This document shows, in pieces, positions 1 through 9,627 of a stretch of DNA of 64,000 bases. The stretch spans positions 3,658,001 to 3,722,000 of the forward strand of contig AP014633.1 of assembly GCA_000828835.1 (NCBI GenBank). Reading direction: 5' to 3'. The DNA is from Thioploca ingrica (lineage in GTDB: Bacteria > Pseudomonadota > Gammaproteobacteria > Beggiatoales > Beggiatoaceae). Every line of letters begins with the position of its first letter. Position 1 is the first letter of the stretch. The notes beneath the pieces were generated by a model. It did no database searches, was not told the origin of the DNA, and worked only from the letters and a program-made list of their open reading frames with translations. Made by a program: the position numbers and the translations under genes.

Positions 1-5
1 TCAAA

Positions 6-3000
6 TTGTTTAGACCAATAGCTTACATCAACAAGCCAAACAATCCTAAAGATGTTATCTCTATACTCACTGCACTTTTTACGTTAATTAATTTGTCAGG
101 TTGGGTATCTATTGCTAATGCCGAAGGGAGTCGTGAGCTAGTGAAATTTGGTGGCCATCGTCCTTATCTTGAATTTATTGATCAAGAGACGACTGGTATT
201 AAACGGCAACCCAGTATCAAGGTGTTTGTCAAAGCGGGTGAACAGGTTAATGTTGGCTCGAGTGTCCCTAATAGTGCCAATAATAACGCTGATATTGTTT
301 ATCGTTGGCCACCGGGTAATCCGCCGCTACTCGCCGATGGCCAAGTTGGGAATGGTAGTTTCGATGTGGGTTCAACCTGTGGTCTTATTGATACTGTCAC
401 TAAGGAATCGGCCGGTCCATTATCTAACCCTGGAGGTTATACACCTTGCACTTTTATAGCGCAAACGACCGGGATTTATGAAATAGAATTTCATGCCCCT
501 GAATTTAAGGGCAAGACCCTGTACCCAGTCGTTAAGAAAGTAACCGAACCATTTCCTACGGATAAGCAACAACATCAAACTGTTGCAGCATGGGATGTCA
601 CCGTTTTTAAAACGCCTAACGATCCCAGTACTGAACAAATTGGTCGTGCTTATGCGACTTTCTTACCGATGGATATGGGTGCTAATGACCTCTCGCTTAA
701 CTCCCGCATATTTCTTCTCAATAAAACTGGTTATCTGTATCGCGCTAATTTGAATGGCATCGATCCTTTTTTGTTTATTTTCTTTACTAACAGTAAAGGT
801 TTTAAAAATAAGGCTGATGCAACCGGCAAGAGTATTTATAATTCGGTTGAATTTGGTCAACTTACGAATGGAAAGGTATTTTTACACGATCCGAACGATC
901 CTGATGAGCAAACGGATATCACTCATAAAATCTTTTTCAATCCACCCGCTACCGATTTACCTTTGGATATTGAAGTGCCTTTACCCAGCGGTAATACAAC
1001 TTGGTTGCGTTCAACCTTACCGGCATTGCCTAAAATAAAAGATTTTAAATTTATTGGTGATGAAGGGAGTATTGGTCAAACCGGTACTCTCCCTCTAAAA
1101 GGGAGTTTTTCTTTCTCGGTGGATATGAACGGGGATTATATGATAACCATTGATGCCAATAACAATGGCGTTTTTGGTGATGGGAATGATCGGGTATTAA
1201 TGGGAGATGCCAAAGCCGGTCAAGACAATATTATTCCTTGGGATGGGCTTGATGGTTTAGGTAATCCGCTACCGGCACAAACCCTAACTTATAATAGCCT
1301 ACTTACTTTGATTGTTGGTGCGATGCATTTTCCCTTTCTCGATCCCGAAAATAATCCCGCCGGTCTCATTGTGGAACGTATCAATTGTAATCAGCTACCT
1401 TGTACAGTAGAAAATAGCACGGTTTTTTATAATAATTCTCGTTTGGGTCTCAAAGGCAAACCAGCCACCGTGATTCCTCCCGATCCGATTTCAGCAACGG
1501 CTGGTATTGATAGTAGTAATGGTGCCCAAAAGTTTTCTGGTCGTTTTGGTGATACTAGAGGAATAGATACTTGGACTTCTCTGGCGACCGACCCGGTTTT
1601 CCTCAAAGGTGGTTTAGAGTTAAAACAAGCGGATATCTCGGTGAGTAAAACCCATGATACCTCAGTTTCTCTCGTTTCTGGCGGACCGATTACTTATATT
1701 ATTACGGTTCACAATGCCGGTCCCAGTCATATTACCGATATTCAGGTACAAGACAATTTACCGGCCACGATTACTGAACCATTTTGGACCTGTCAAGTCA
1801 CTCCGAATAAAGCACCACCGCCAGCGATTCAAAATCGTTGCGCGGCTAACAATGTAGATGGACCACTCAATACGACAGTCGATTTACAAAATGGGGCTAC
1901 GGCTACTTTTTTAGTCGAAGCGACTATCAGTCCCACGGTTTCTGAGGGAGCTACGATTGATAATTCAGTGACTATCACTCGCCCCAAAGATGTCACAAAT
2001 CCTTTTGGTAATCAATTGGATGTGAAAACTGAAACAGCTACCCACTCAGTGACCATAGCACCATCTACCAATAAGCCGCCGGTGGCTCAAGATAAAAATA
2101 CCGCCACTAGCAATGATACGCCAGTTTTGATACCCGCTTTAGCAGCGCAAGATTCGGATGGTAGTGTGGTTTCCTATACGGTTTTTCAATTACCAACTCT
2201 AAGTCAGGGTTTATTGTATTTAGGCGATCCAGCCGCTGGGGGAACCTTAATTACGGAAGGACAAAAGTTGACACCAGCGCAGATTAGTAATCTTTACTTT
2301 AAACCGGATCTCGGTTTTGGTGGTGAAGTGATTTTTAATTATCAAGCGGTGGATGATAAAGGCTCAGCCAGTAATACCGCTAAAGTTACCATTACGGTGA
2401 CGGTTCCACCGGTCAACCAACCGCCGGTAGCAGACGATAAAATAGCACCTGCCACCCCCAATGATCTCACGGTACGATTACCCGCTTTGTCAGGTCACGA
2501 TGATGTTGAAGTCGTTTCCTATACGATTACGACTATACCACCGGCTGATCAAGGTATTTTATATCTGGGTGATCCTCAAAACGGCGGGCAACCTATCTTC
2601 CCCGGTATCCAGTTAACACCAAATGAAATTGCGAGTATTTTCTTTAAACCAGGAACTACCGGACAAGTCACTTTTAATTACTTAGTGACTGACAATCAAG
2701 GTAAAGCCAGTGTGCCGGCTACCGTGACCATTCCAGTTACCGGTACCAATCAACCCCCAGTGGCTGATGATAAAACGGTGGCAGCTATACCCAATAACAT
2801 CACGGTGGCTTTGCCCGCTTTAACTGCTACCGATAAAGATGGCACTATAGAACTTTACCAAATCACGACTATACCGTCAGAAACTCAAGGTTTAGTGTAT
2901 TTAGACGATCCGGCTAACGGTGGTAAACCTATTTTTGCGGGTCAAATTTTAACGCCGGCAGAAGTGAGCATTCTATTCTTTAAACCGGCTCATGATTTTG

Positions 3001-6000
3001 GCGGTGGCGAGGTCAAGTTTACTTATACTGCGACAGATAATTATGCTGCAGTCAGTAATATTGCCACGGTGACTATTCCAGTGGTAGTGTCACCCAATCA
3101 ACCCCCAGTTGCTAATGATGAAACGGCTAACACTAATCCCAATACCCCGGTGAAGATTTCAATTTTGGATAATGATAACGATCCGGATGGCGATTTAGAT
3201 CCAAAGAGTTTAAGCATCACGAGTCAACCGAAAAATGGTACGGTTGTGGTTAATCCAGATGGTACGATAACTTACACACCGAATCCTGGTTTTACTAGTG
3301 GCACCGATACTTTTACCTATCAGATTTGTGATACCGGTAAACCACCTCAATGTGATACCGCTACCATTACGATTACTGTACCCGCTCAGTTACCGCCAGT
3401 CGCTGAAAATAAAACGGCGCCAACGACGCTAAATAATACGGTGGTCCAAATACCGCCTTTAGCGGCTACCGATTCCGATGGTACAGTGACGACTTACACC
3501 ATCGAAACTCTGCCACTGGTCAGTCAAGGTATTTTGTATCTAGGCAATCCGGCACAGGGCGGTAAACCCGTTGCTGTTGGAGAAAAACTGACGCCCGCTC
3601 AGATTGAACAGTTATTTTTTCAGCCCGATGGCAATTTTATTGGGAATGCTAGTTTTACTTATAGTGCTACCGATAACCTGGGTGCTGTTAGTAACCCAGC
3701 TTTGGTGACTATCCCGGTTGAAGCCCCAGTGAATTCCCTTCCTATCGCCAGCGATGACACTGCCAGCACCAATCCGAATACGCCGGTCACCATCCCCCTT
3801 TTAAAAAATGATACTGACCCAGAAAATCAATTGGATCCGAGTAGCATTCGGATTATTTCACCACCACCCCATGGTAAAGTGACGGTTAATCCAGACGGGA
3901 CAGTCACTTATACCCCCAATTCTGGTTTTACTACGGGTATTGACGTTTTTGTCTATGAAGTATGCGATACCGGCACACCACCACAATGTGATACGGCGGA
4001 AGTGAAAGTCAGCGTACCGGTACCGAATAATCAACCACCGCTGGCTGAAAATAAGATAACATCACCCTCACCAAATAATGTGACGCTACCTATCCCTAAT
4101 TTATCCGCAACTGATAGTGACGGTACCATCGCTTCTTATACCGTTGCGACTTTACCACCACTGAATCAGGGCGTTATTTATTTAGGTAAGCCCGATGAAG
4201 GCGGTATTCCCCTTTTACCTGGGCAAGTTCTCACCCCTGAGCAAATCAATCGCCTCTATTTCCGTCCTAATCCGGAATTTACCGGCAATGCTAGCTTTAC
4301 TTATACCGCCACCGATAATCAAGGATCAATCAGTAATCAAGCTTTAGTAACGATGCCCATCATCCCAGCCGCTATCAATAATCCACCGCTAGCGAATGAT
4401 GATAGCGCAACGACTAACCCCGATACTCCTGTGATCATTCCGATTTTAAAAGATGATAGTGATCCTGAAGGCAATCTGGACCTGGGTAGTATCACCATTT
4501 TGACTCCACCACCCAATGGCACAGTGGTAGTCAATTCTGATGGCACAGTCACTTATACACCGAATCCGGGTTTCACGATTGGAACCGATATTTTCACTTA
4601 TGAAGTTTGTGATTTGGGTAACCCCATCCAATGTGATACCGCCTCGATCAGTGTGATAGTACCGATTCCGGTTGACCCACTCCCAGTGGCAGAAAATAAA
4701 ACCGCACCATCGACAACCAATGACAAGCCGGTGCAATTACCCGCTTTATCCGCCACTGACAATGGAACAATTGTATTCTACACCATTACAACTTTGCCTC
4801 CCGCTAATCAGGGTGTTTTGTACCTCGGTGATCCAGCTACGGGAGGGATACCGATTACCCCGGGGCAAGTGTTGACGCCAGAGCAAGTCAAGCAACTCTT
4901 TTTCAAACCGAATCCAGATTTTACCGGCAATGCGAGTTTTACTTACACCGCAACCGATAATGCCGGTGGTGTCAGCAGTCCAGCATTAGTCACTATTCCG
5001 GTCACATTACCACCCAATAGTCGTCCGGTGGCTAACGATGATAGTGCAACAACTGAACAGAATACGCCCGTTACTATTCCTATCTTAAGCACTGACCAGG
5101 ATCCAGAAGGTAATCTTGATCCGAGTAGTATTACTATCACCAAACAACCGACTCAGGGAACTATCAAGATTAATCCAGATGGGACAATCACTTATACTCC
5201 TAATCCTGGCGTTGCTAATGTCATTGATACTTTGATTTATCAAGTTTGTGATAAAGCGAAGCCACCCCAATGTGACACCGCGAAAGTCACCATTACGATA
5301 CCCGGCGCAGCCAATAATCCGCCGATTGCTAATGATGAAAGTACCGTGACCAATCCAGAGACGCTGGTGAAGATCGATATTCTGAATAATGATAGTGATC
5401 CAGAAGGTCAATTAGATCCTCGCAGTGTGACTATCAATACTCAAGCATCGCATGGTAAAGTCGTGGTAAATTCAGATGGATCAGTCAGTTATACGCCAAA
5501 TCCAGGGTTTACGGCGGGTATTGATACTTTTATTTACCAAGTTTGTGATAAAGGTACGCCAGTACAATGTGATCAAGCGATAGTGAGAGTTACTGTGCCC
5601 ATTCCGGTTGATTTACCGCCGGTAGCAGACAATAAAAAAGCGCTACCCACACCGAATGATAAAACCGTGCAACTACCACCATTATCAGCAACCGATAATG
5701 GAACAGTGGTTTCCTATACGATCACCACTTTACCTCCTCAATCTCAGGGAATTCTGTACTTAGGTGATCCGAAGGCGGGTGGTATTCCAGTAACAGCGGG
5801 GCAAGTACTCACGCCGGCGCAAGTCAGTCAATTATTTTTCCAACCCAACCCTCGTTTTACCGGCGATGCGAGTTTCACTTATGCTGCTACTGATAATTTA
5901 GGGGCGATGAGTAGTCCAGCGCTGGTGACGATACCGGTAACCTCGGGTACTCAACCGGTCGATTTGAACGTGACTATCAGAGGTAACGGGGCGGTAAACA

Positions 6001-9000
6001 GCCAGCCAACGGGTATTAATTGTAATAATAATAACCAACCGTGCAACCATACTTATGATTACGGCACTCAGGTCACCTTGAAGCCAACTGCTGATACTGG
6101 CTGGGAATTTGAAGGCTGGCGTGGTCATTGTGATAATAATAATCAAGTCACTATGAATGGTTTCAAACAATGTAAAGCCGTTTTCGTTGATTCTAGCATT
6201 CCCCAATTTTCCTTAAATATAGAAAAACCGGCGGGTGGTACGATCAAAACGCAACCGACTGGCATTGATTGTGGCGCAAAAGGCGATGATTGCAGTGAAG
6301 CTTACACCAGTGGCTCAACCATCGATTTAATCGCTGAACCGGAGCCAGGTTATAGTTTCGTCGAATGGAGCGGTGATTGTCATGGCACCAGTCCCACAAT
6401 TACGGTCATGATGGGTCAAGAATTAAATTGTAAAGCCGTTTTCTCTCGTGATGGTGATGATGATGGAATAGCCAGCGTGATTGAAGATGGCGCCCCCAAT
6501 CATGGCGATGGTAACAATGATGGTACTCCTGATAGTCAGCAAAATAACGTGGTTTCGTTACTGACCCCCGAAGGCAAATACATCACTATAGAAGAACGTA
6601 ATGGTTGCACTATCAATGAAATTAAGCTTAATCAAGATAGTTTACCCAAAGATGGTGCTTATTATTCCCCGGCGTTGATAGATTACGTATTATCTGCTTG
6701 TCCAGAAGCGGATATCAAAGTTTATTACCATGATGTTAGTGATTTAGGTGATCAACCGCTGCGTCAATATGCTGCTACCACCCCAGGTGATCCCAACACG
6801 ATGCAATGGCAAGATCAAGCTGACGTCACCCGGGGAACAGTGGTTATTAATGGTAAACCGGTGGCATTTGAAACCTTTAAACTCAAGGATGGCAAATTAG
6901 GTGACAATACCGGGGAAGATGGGCAAATCCTGCATACCAGTGGTCGAGTCATTGAACCCGGTAAAATCCAGTTATCCTCAACTAATTATACGGTTGATGA
7001 ATTTGGTCATGCGGCGACAGTAACGGTTAGAAGAACGGGTAGTTGTGACGGTACGGTTACGGTGGATTACACTACGCAAACGGTAACCGCCACGACCAAT
7101 ACTGACTATACCCCGATTAGTGGCAAAATTACTTGGGCAGATGGTGATTGCAGCGACAAAGTCATCTCCATTCCTATCATTGATGATAAGAATCAAGAAA
7201 GCAATGAAACCGTTGCGATTAAATTGCTTAACGCTACGGGTGGAGCCACGATTGCCACACCGGAATCGACACTCACCATCATCGATGATGATCTCAGTTC
7301 AACCACAACTCCAACTTCAACTTGTGGTACTTCGTCATGTACGAGTTGTGGTACCTCAACGTGCACTAATGGATGTTCTACTTGTCAAGGTAGTTGTCCT
7401 TGTCAAAGTGGCTGTTCTACTTGTCAATCAACTAGCTCTCTTCAAGTCAAAACCCTCAGCACCACCATTAAAGTCGGTGAGACCGTAACCATGACGATCG
7501 GTGAAGGCAAGGGTGATTTGTTAATCAAAGAAATGCCGTATAAAGCCTTCGTATCATTAGAGTCCTGGAAACCACTCAGTACGGGTGTCAATGAACTCAG
7601 CTTGAAAGGACTCAGCGTGGGTGATACCAAAATGATCATCAGCGATAGTGCCACGCCAGCTCAAACAACCACTCTTTACATCACCGTCGTGAATGGTAAT
7701 CTATTTGATACCGGTAACACGGGAACGAGTAATGGCTTTAGTATTCAAAACCTCCAAACAACACTCGAAGTGGGGCAAAATTTGGATATGACCGTTGCCG
7801 GTGGTTATGGTGAATTATCAATTAGTGAAATTCCGGATCCGCATTTGGCTTTACTTGAAGCCTGGACGCCGCTGGGTAATACCGGTACAGCGACTTTTAA
7901 CTTAATTGGCGTTAGTCCAGGTCGTACTAAACTGGTACTCTCTGACCATGCTTCTCCGCCTCAAAAAATAACAGTTTACATTACCGTCGTCAAAGATAGA
8001 ACGCAATTAACGACAACCAATGACTCCTGTGAACCGGCGATTGGTATGGATTCGCAAGGTAACCCGCTAAATGCTCAGGCTTGCTTTAAGAGTCAAATTT
8101 ATCTGAATGAAAAATTGCAATCGAATCACCGGCGCATGTCTCATCAAGAAGCACAACGGATTAAAGTCTCAGCAACCGTACAGGTCGATCCAGCCCACAT
8201 TGGTCAAGCCGCAGATATTCTTACTGTCGGTATTCATAACACCATACTGAAGGAAACCAAATACACCCGAGATGATCAAACTTGGCAAAGCTGGGATGGA
8301 CAAATCAGCAGTCTACCGGTTGCTCAATACTATCCCCAATTACCGGAAACCATAGAAGTGTTTCTCTATGAAGGTGATCTGAGTGGCATGCCCGGTGAGT
8401 ATCATGGCTATATCGGTTATCGACTGATGGACGGAACCATTATTTACAATGGGATAGAACCGATACACTTCTTTGTGGGTAATAGTGCCAGTATTGATAT
8501 GCGCGGTGAACCTCGTAAGGAACCTGCCAGCACCGATGCTTATACTACTAGTTTCTTTGAATCCTTGGTTCACAATGGTAGCGGCAAAGTCGGTGATCAA
8601 CTGACCTTTGACAATGAAGACGAGCTAATCGTTTCTACCTTTGTCCAAGTTGAACCGCAAGATGTTGGGCGATCCGCTGATATTCTGATGGTAGCGGAAC
8701 ACAACACCGGCTTATATCAATTTGAATATACTCGTACTGGACCCAATTGGATCGGTTGGGACAGTCAATTAGAAAGCCTATCAGCAGCCCAATATTACCA
8801 CCAATTGCCGGCGTTGTTAGAGATTCCAATTTATTTGGGTTCACTATCTCATGTTCCCGGTGAATTTACCGGCTATGTTGGCTATCGTCTCCCGGAAGAT
8901 TTGATTGTCTTTAATGGGTTTATGCCCGTTCGAGTGACTATTGCTAACGGTGTTGGCTTAGCGGCACAAGGAGATAAATTTCCCACGACGTCCCGCTTTA

Positions 9001-9365
9001 TTAGTTGGGGTTACCGTGATAATCGCCTAGGCAATCCTTTTGATAGCGCTGCTGACCAATCATTGAGTTTAGATACCACGATCTGGGTTGATCCCCAACA
9101 TCAAGGACAAGTAGCGGATATTCAAATGATCGGGCTATGTTGCCAATGGACGGAGCAGCGGCAAACCTGGGGTCAATGGTCAGAACAACAAATTCGTTTT
9201 CAAACGACTATTCCCAAGGTGACGTTACAGCCCAGACTGGAAAAAATCCACCTGGATGAAAAACAATTACCACCCGGTGAATATACCGTTTATATCAGCT
9301 ATCATTTAAACAATGGAGATATTATTTACAATGGTGCAGAGCCACTTCGTTTGAAAATATGGTAA
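6..9365 (+). CDS. Giant exported multidomain surface protein (adhesin-like), 5' end uncertain
   Basis: About 3119 residues. A hydrophobic signal-like stretch ends near residue 40 (SIANA/EGS). Residues 40-540 form an N-terminal region shared with the next gene. Then come a DUF11-like domain (about 542-660, KTHDTSVSLVSGGPITY), twelve cadherin/CshA-like repeats (about 691-1979) of two types in the order A A A B A B A B A B B A, two InlB-like Cys-containing repeats (EGWRGHCDN), a segment resembling the choice-of-anchor U family (GDGNNDGTPDSQQNN), a Calx-beta domain (about 2317-2430), a 10-cysteine cluster (about 2438-2476), two BIG2-like repeats, and three copies of a C-terminal module with PGEY..YIGYRL..GTIIYNG. 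It is probably an extracellular adhesin or matrix protein. No LPXTG or PEP-CTERM signal is visible. The start used is TTG at position 6. The frame stays open to the window edge, so the true start may lie outside. Exact function is unknown. Confidence 0.85.
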   Translation: MFRPIAYINKPNNPKDVISILTALFTLINLSGWVSIANAEGSRELVKFGGHRPYLEFIDQETTGIKRQPSIKVFVKAGEQVNVGSSVPNSANNNADIVYRWPPGNPPLLADGQVGNGSFDVGSTCGLIDTVTKESAGPLSNPGGYTPCTFIAQTTGIYEIEFHAPEFKGKTLYPVVKKVTEPFPTDKQQHQTVAAWDVTVFKTPNDPSTEQIGRAYATFLPMDMGANDLSLNSRIFLLNKTGYLYRANLNGIDPFLFIFFTNSKGFKNKADATGKSIYNSVEFGQLTNGKVFLHDPNDPDEQTDITHKIFFNPPATDLPLDIEVPLPSGNTTWLRSTLPALPKIKDFKFIGDEGSIGQTGTLPLKGSFSFSVDMNGDYMITIDANNNGVFGDGNDRVLMGDAKAGQDNIIPWDGLDGLGNPLPAQTLTYNSLLTLIVGAMHFPFLDPENNPAGLIVERINCNQLPCTVENSTVFYNNSRLGLKGKPATVIPPDPISATAGIDSSNGAQKFSGRFGDTRGIDTWTSLATDPVFLKGGLELKQADISVSKTHDTSVSLVSGGPITYIITVHNAGPSHITDIQVQDNLPATITEPFWTCQVTPNKAPPPAIQNRCAANNVDGPLNTTVDLQNGATATFLVEATISPTVSEGATIDNSVTITRPKDVTNPFGNQLDVKTETATHSVTIAPSTNKPPVAQDKNTATSNDTPVLIPALAAQDSDGSVVSYTVFQLPTLSQGLLYLGDPAAGGTLITEGQKLTPAQISNLYFKPDLGFGGEVIFNYQAVDDKGSASNTAKVTITVTVPPVNQPPVADDKIAPATPNDLTVRLPALSGHDDVEVVSYTITTIPPADQGILYLGDPQNGGQPIFPGIQLTPNEIASIFFKPGTTGQVTFNYLVTDNQGKASVPATVTIPVTGTNQPPVADDKTVAAIPNNITVALPALTATDKDGTIELYQITTIPSETQGLVYLDDPANGGKPIFAGQILTPAEVSILFFKPAHDFGGGEVKFTYTATDNYAAVSNIATVTIPVVVSPNQPPVANDETANTNPNTPVKISILDNDNDPDGDLDPKSLSITSQPKNGTVVVNPDGTITYTPNPGFTSGTDTFTYQICDTGKPPQCDTATITITVPAQLPPVAENKTAPTTLNNTVVQIPPLAATDSDGTVTTYTIETLPLVSQGILYLGNPAQGGKPVAVGEKLTPAQIEQLFFQPDGNFIGNASFTYSATDNLGAVSNPALVTIPVEAPVNSLPIASDDTASTNPNTPVTIPLLKNDTDPENQLDPSSIRIISPPPHGKVTVNPDGTVTYTPNSGFTTGIDVFVYEVCDTGTPPQCDTAEVKVSVPVPNNQPPLAENKITSPSPNNVTLPIPNLSATDSDGTIASYTVATLPPLNQGVIYLGKPDEGGIPLLPGQVLTPEQINRLYFRPNPEFTGNASFTYTATDNQGSISNQALVTMPIIPAAINNPPLANDDSATTNPDTPVIIPILKDDSDPEGNLDLGSITILTPPPNGTVVVNSDGTVTYTPNPGFTIGTDIFTYEVCDLGNPIQCDTASISVIVPIPVDPLPVAENKTAPSTTNDKPVQLPALSATDNGTIVFYTITTLPPANQGVLYLGDPATGGIPITPGQVLTPEQVKQLFFKPNPDFTGNASFTYTATDNAGGVSSPALVTIPVTLPPNSRPVANDDSATTEQNTPVTIPILSTDQDPEGNLDPSSITITKQPTQGTIKINPDGTITYTPNPGVANVIDTLIYQVCDKAKPPQCDTAKVTITIPGAANNPPIANDESTVTNPETLVKIDILNNDSDPEGQLDPRSVTINTQASHGKVVVNSDGSVSYTPNPGFTAGIDTFIYQVCDKGTPVQCDQAIVRVTVPIPVDLPPVADNKKALPTPNDKTVQLPPLSATDNGTVVSYTITTLPPQSQGILYLGDPKAGGIPVTAGQVLTPAQVSQLFFQPNPRFTGDASFTYAATDNLGAMSSPALVTIPVTSGTQPVDLNVTIRGNGAVNSQPTGINCNNNNQPCNHTYDYGTQVTLKPTADTGWEFEGWRGHCDNNNQVTMNGFKQCKAVFVDSSIPQFSLNIEKPAGGTIKTQPTGIDCGAKGDDCSEAYTSGSTIDLIAEPEPGYSFVEWSGDCHGTSPTITVMMGQELNCKAVFSRDGDDDGIASVIEDGAPNHGDGNNDGTPDSQQNNVVSLLTPEGKYITIEERNGCTINEIKLNQDSLPKDGAYYSPALIDYVLSACPEADIKVYYHDVSDLGDQPLRQYAATTPGDPNTMQWQDQADVTRGTVVINGKPVAFETFKLKDGKLGDNTGEDGQILHTSGRVIEPGKIQLSSTNYTVDEFGHAATVTVRRTGSCDGTVTVDYTTQTVTATTNTDYTPISGKITWADGDCSDKVISIPIIDDKNQESNETVAIKLLNATGGATIATPESTLTIIDDDLSSTTTPTSTCGTSSCTSCGTSTCTNGCSTCQGSCPCQSGCSTCQSTSSLQVKTLSTTIKVGETVTMTIGEGKGDLLIKEMPYKAFVSLESWKPLSTGVNELSLKGLSVGDTKMIISDSATPAQTTTLYITVVNGNLFDTGNTGTSNGFSIQNLQTTLEVGQNLDMTVAGGYGELSISEIPDPHLALLEAWTPLGNTGTATFNLIGVSPGRTKLVLSDHASPPQKITVYITVVKDRTQLTTTNDSCEPAIGMDSQGNPLNAQACFKSQIYLNEKLQSNHRRMSHQEAQRIKVSATVQVDPAHIGQAADILTVGIHNTILKETKYTRDDQTWQSWDGQISSLPVAQYYPQLPETIEVFLYEGDLSGMPGEYHGYIGYRLMDGTIIYNGIEPIHFFVGNSASIDMRGEPRKEPASTDAYTTSFFESLVHNGSGKVGDQLTFDNEDELIVSTFVQVEPQDVGRSADILMVAEHNTGLYQFEYTRTGPNWIGWDSQLESLSAAQYYHQLPALLEIPIYLGSLSHVPGEFTGYVGYRLPEDLIVFNGFMPVRVTIANGVGLAAQGDKFPTTSRFISWGYRDNRLGNPFDSAADQSLSLDTTIWVDPQHQGQVADIQMIGLCCQWTEQRQTWGQWSEQQIRFQTTIPKVTLQPRLEKIHLDEKQLPPGEYTVYISYHLNNGDIIYNGAEPLRLKIW

Positions 9366-9418
9366 CTCAGTAGCGTGCGCACTGCTAAAAACGCGGCGCA
9401 CACCCTACCCTTCCTTAG

Positions 9419-9482
9419 TTCCCCCCTTTGAAAGAGGGGGGTGAGGGGGGATTTTTCTTGCTCCCACGTGCCAGCGTGGGAA
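9419..9482. repeat. Dispersed hairpin repeats between the two giant genes
   Basis: A C-run/G-run hairpin (CCCCCCTTTG..AGAGGGGGG) is followed by a second stem, CCCACG-N6-CGTGGG, at 9463-9480. Both are the type of small palindrome scattered through this window's intergenic DNA. Either could act as a terminator for the upstream gene, but the first lacks a U-tract immediately after the stem. Confidence 0.5.
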
Positions 9483-9627
9483 TGTATGCGATCAACTGCA
9501 CTGCTTTAAATTTAAAATAAATTTGCCTTTACTCACCCTGAATTGACTGGTTTTTCAATCTAAACTATCGCCAATGCCAATCTAACTAATCTTTTACTTG
9601 GCGATGAGTTATTTAGGAGAAACGAAT

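Noticed and set aside
4337..5411. Minus-strand frames inside the cadherin-like repeats
   Set aside because: They are periodic shadows of the plus-strand repeat coding sequence, without start signals.
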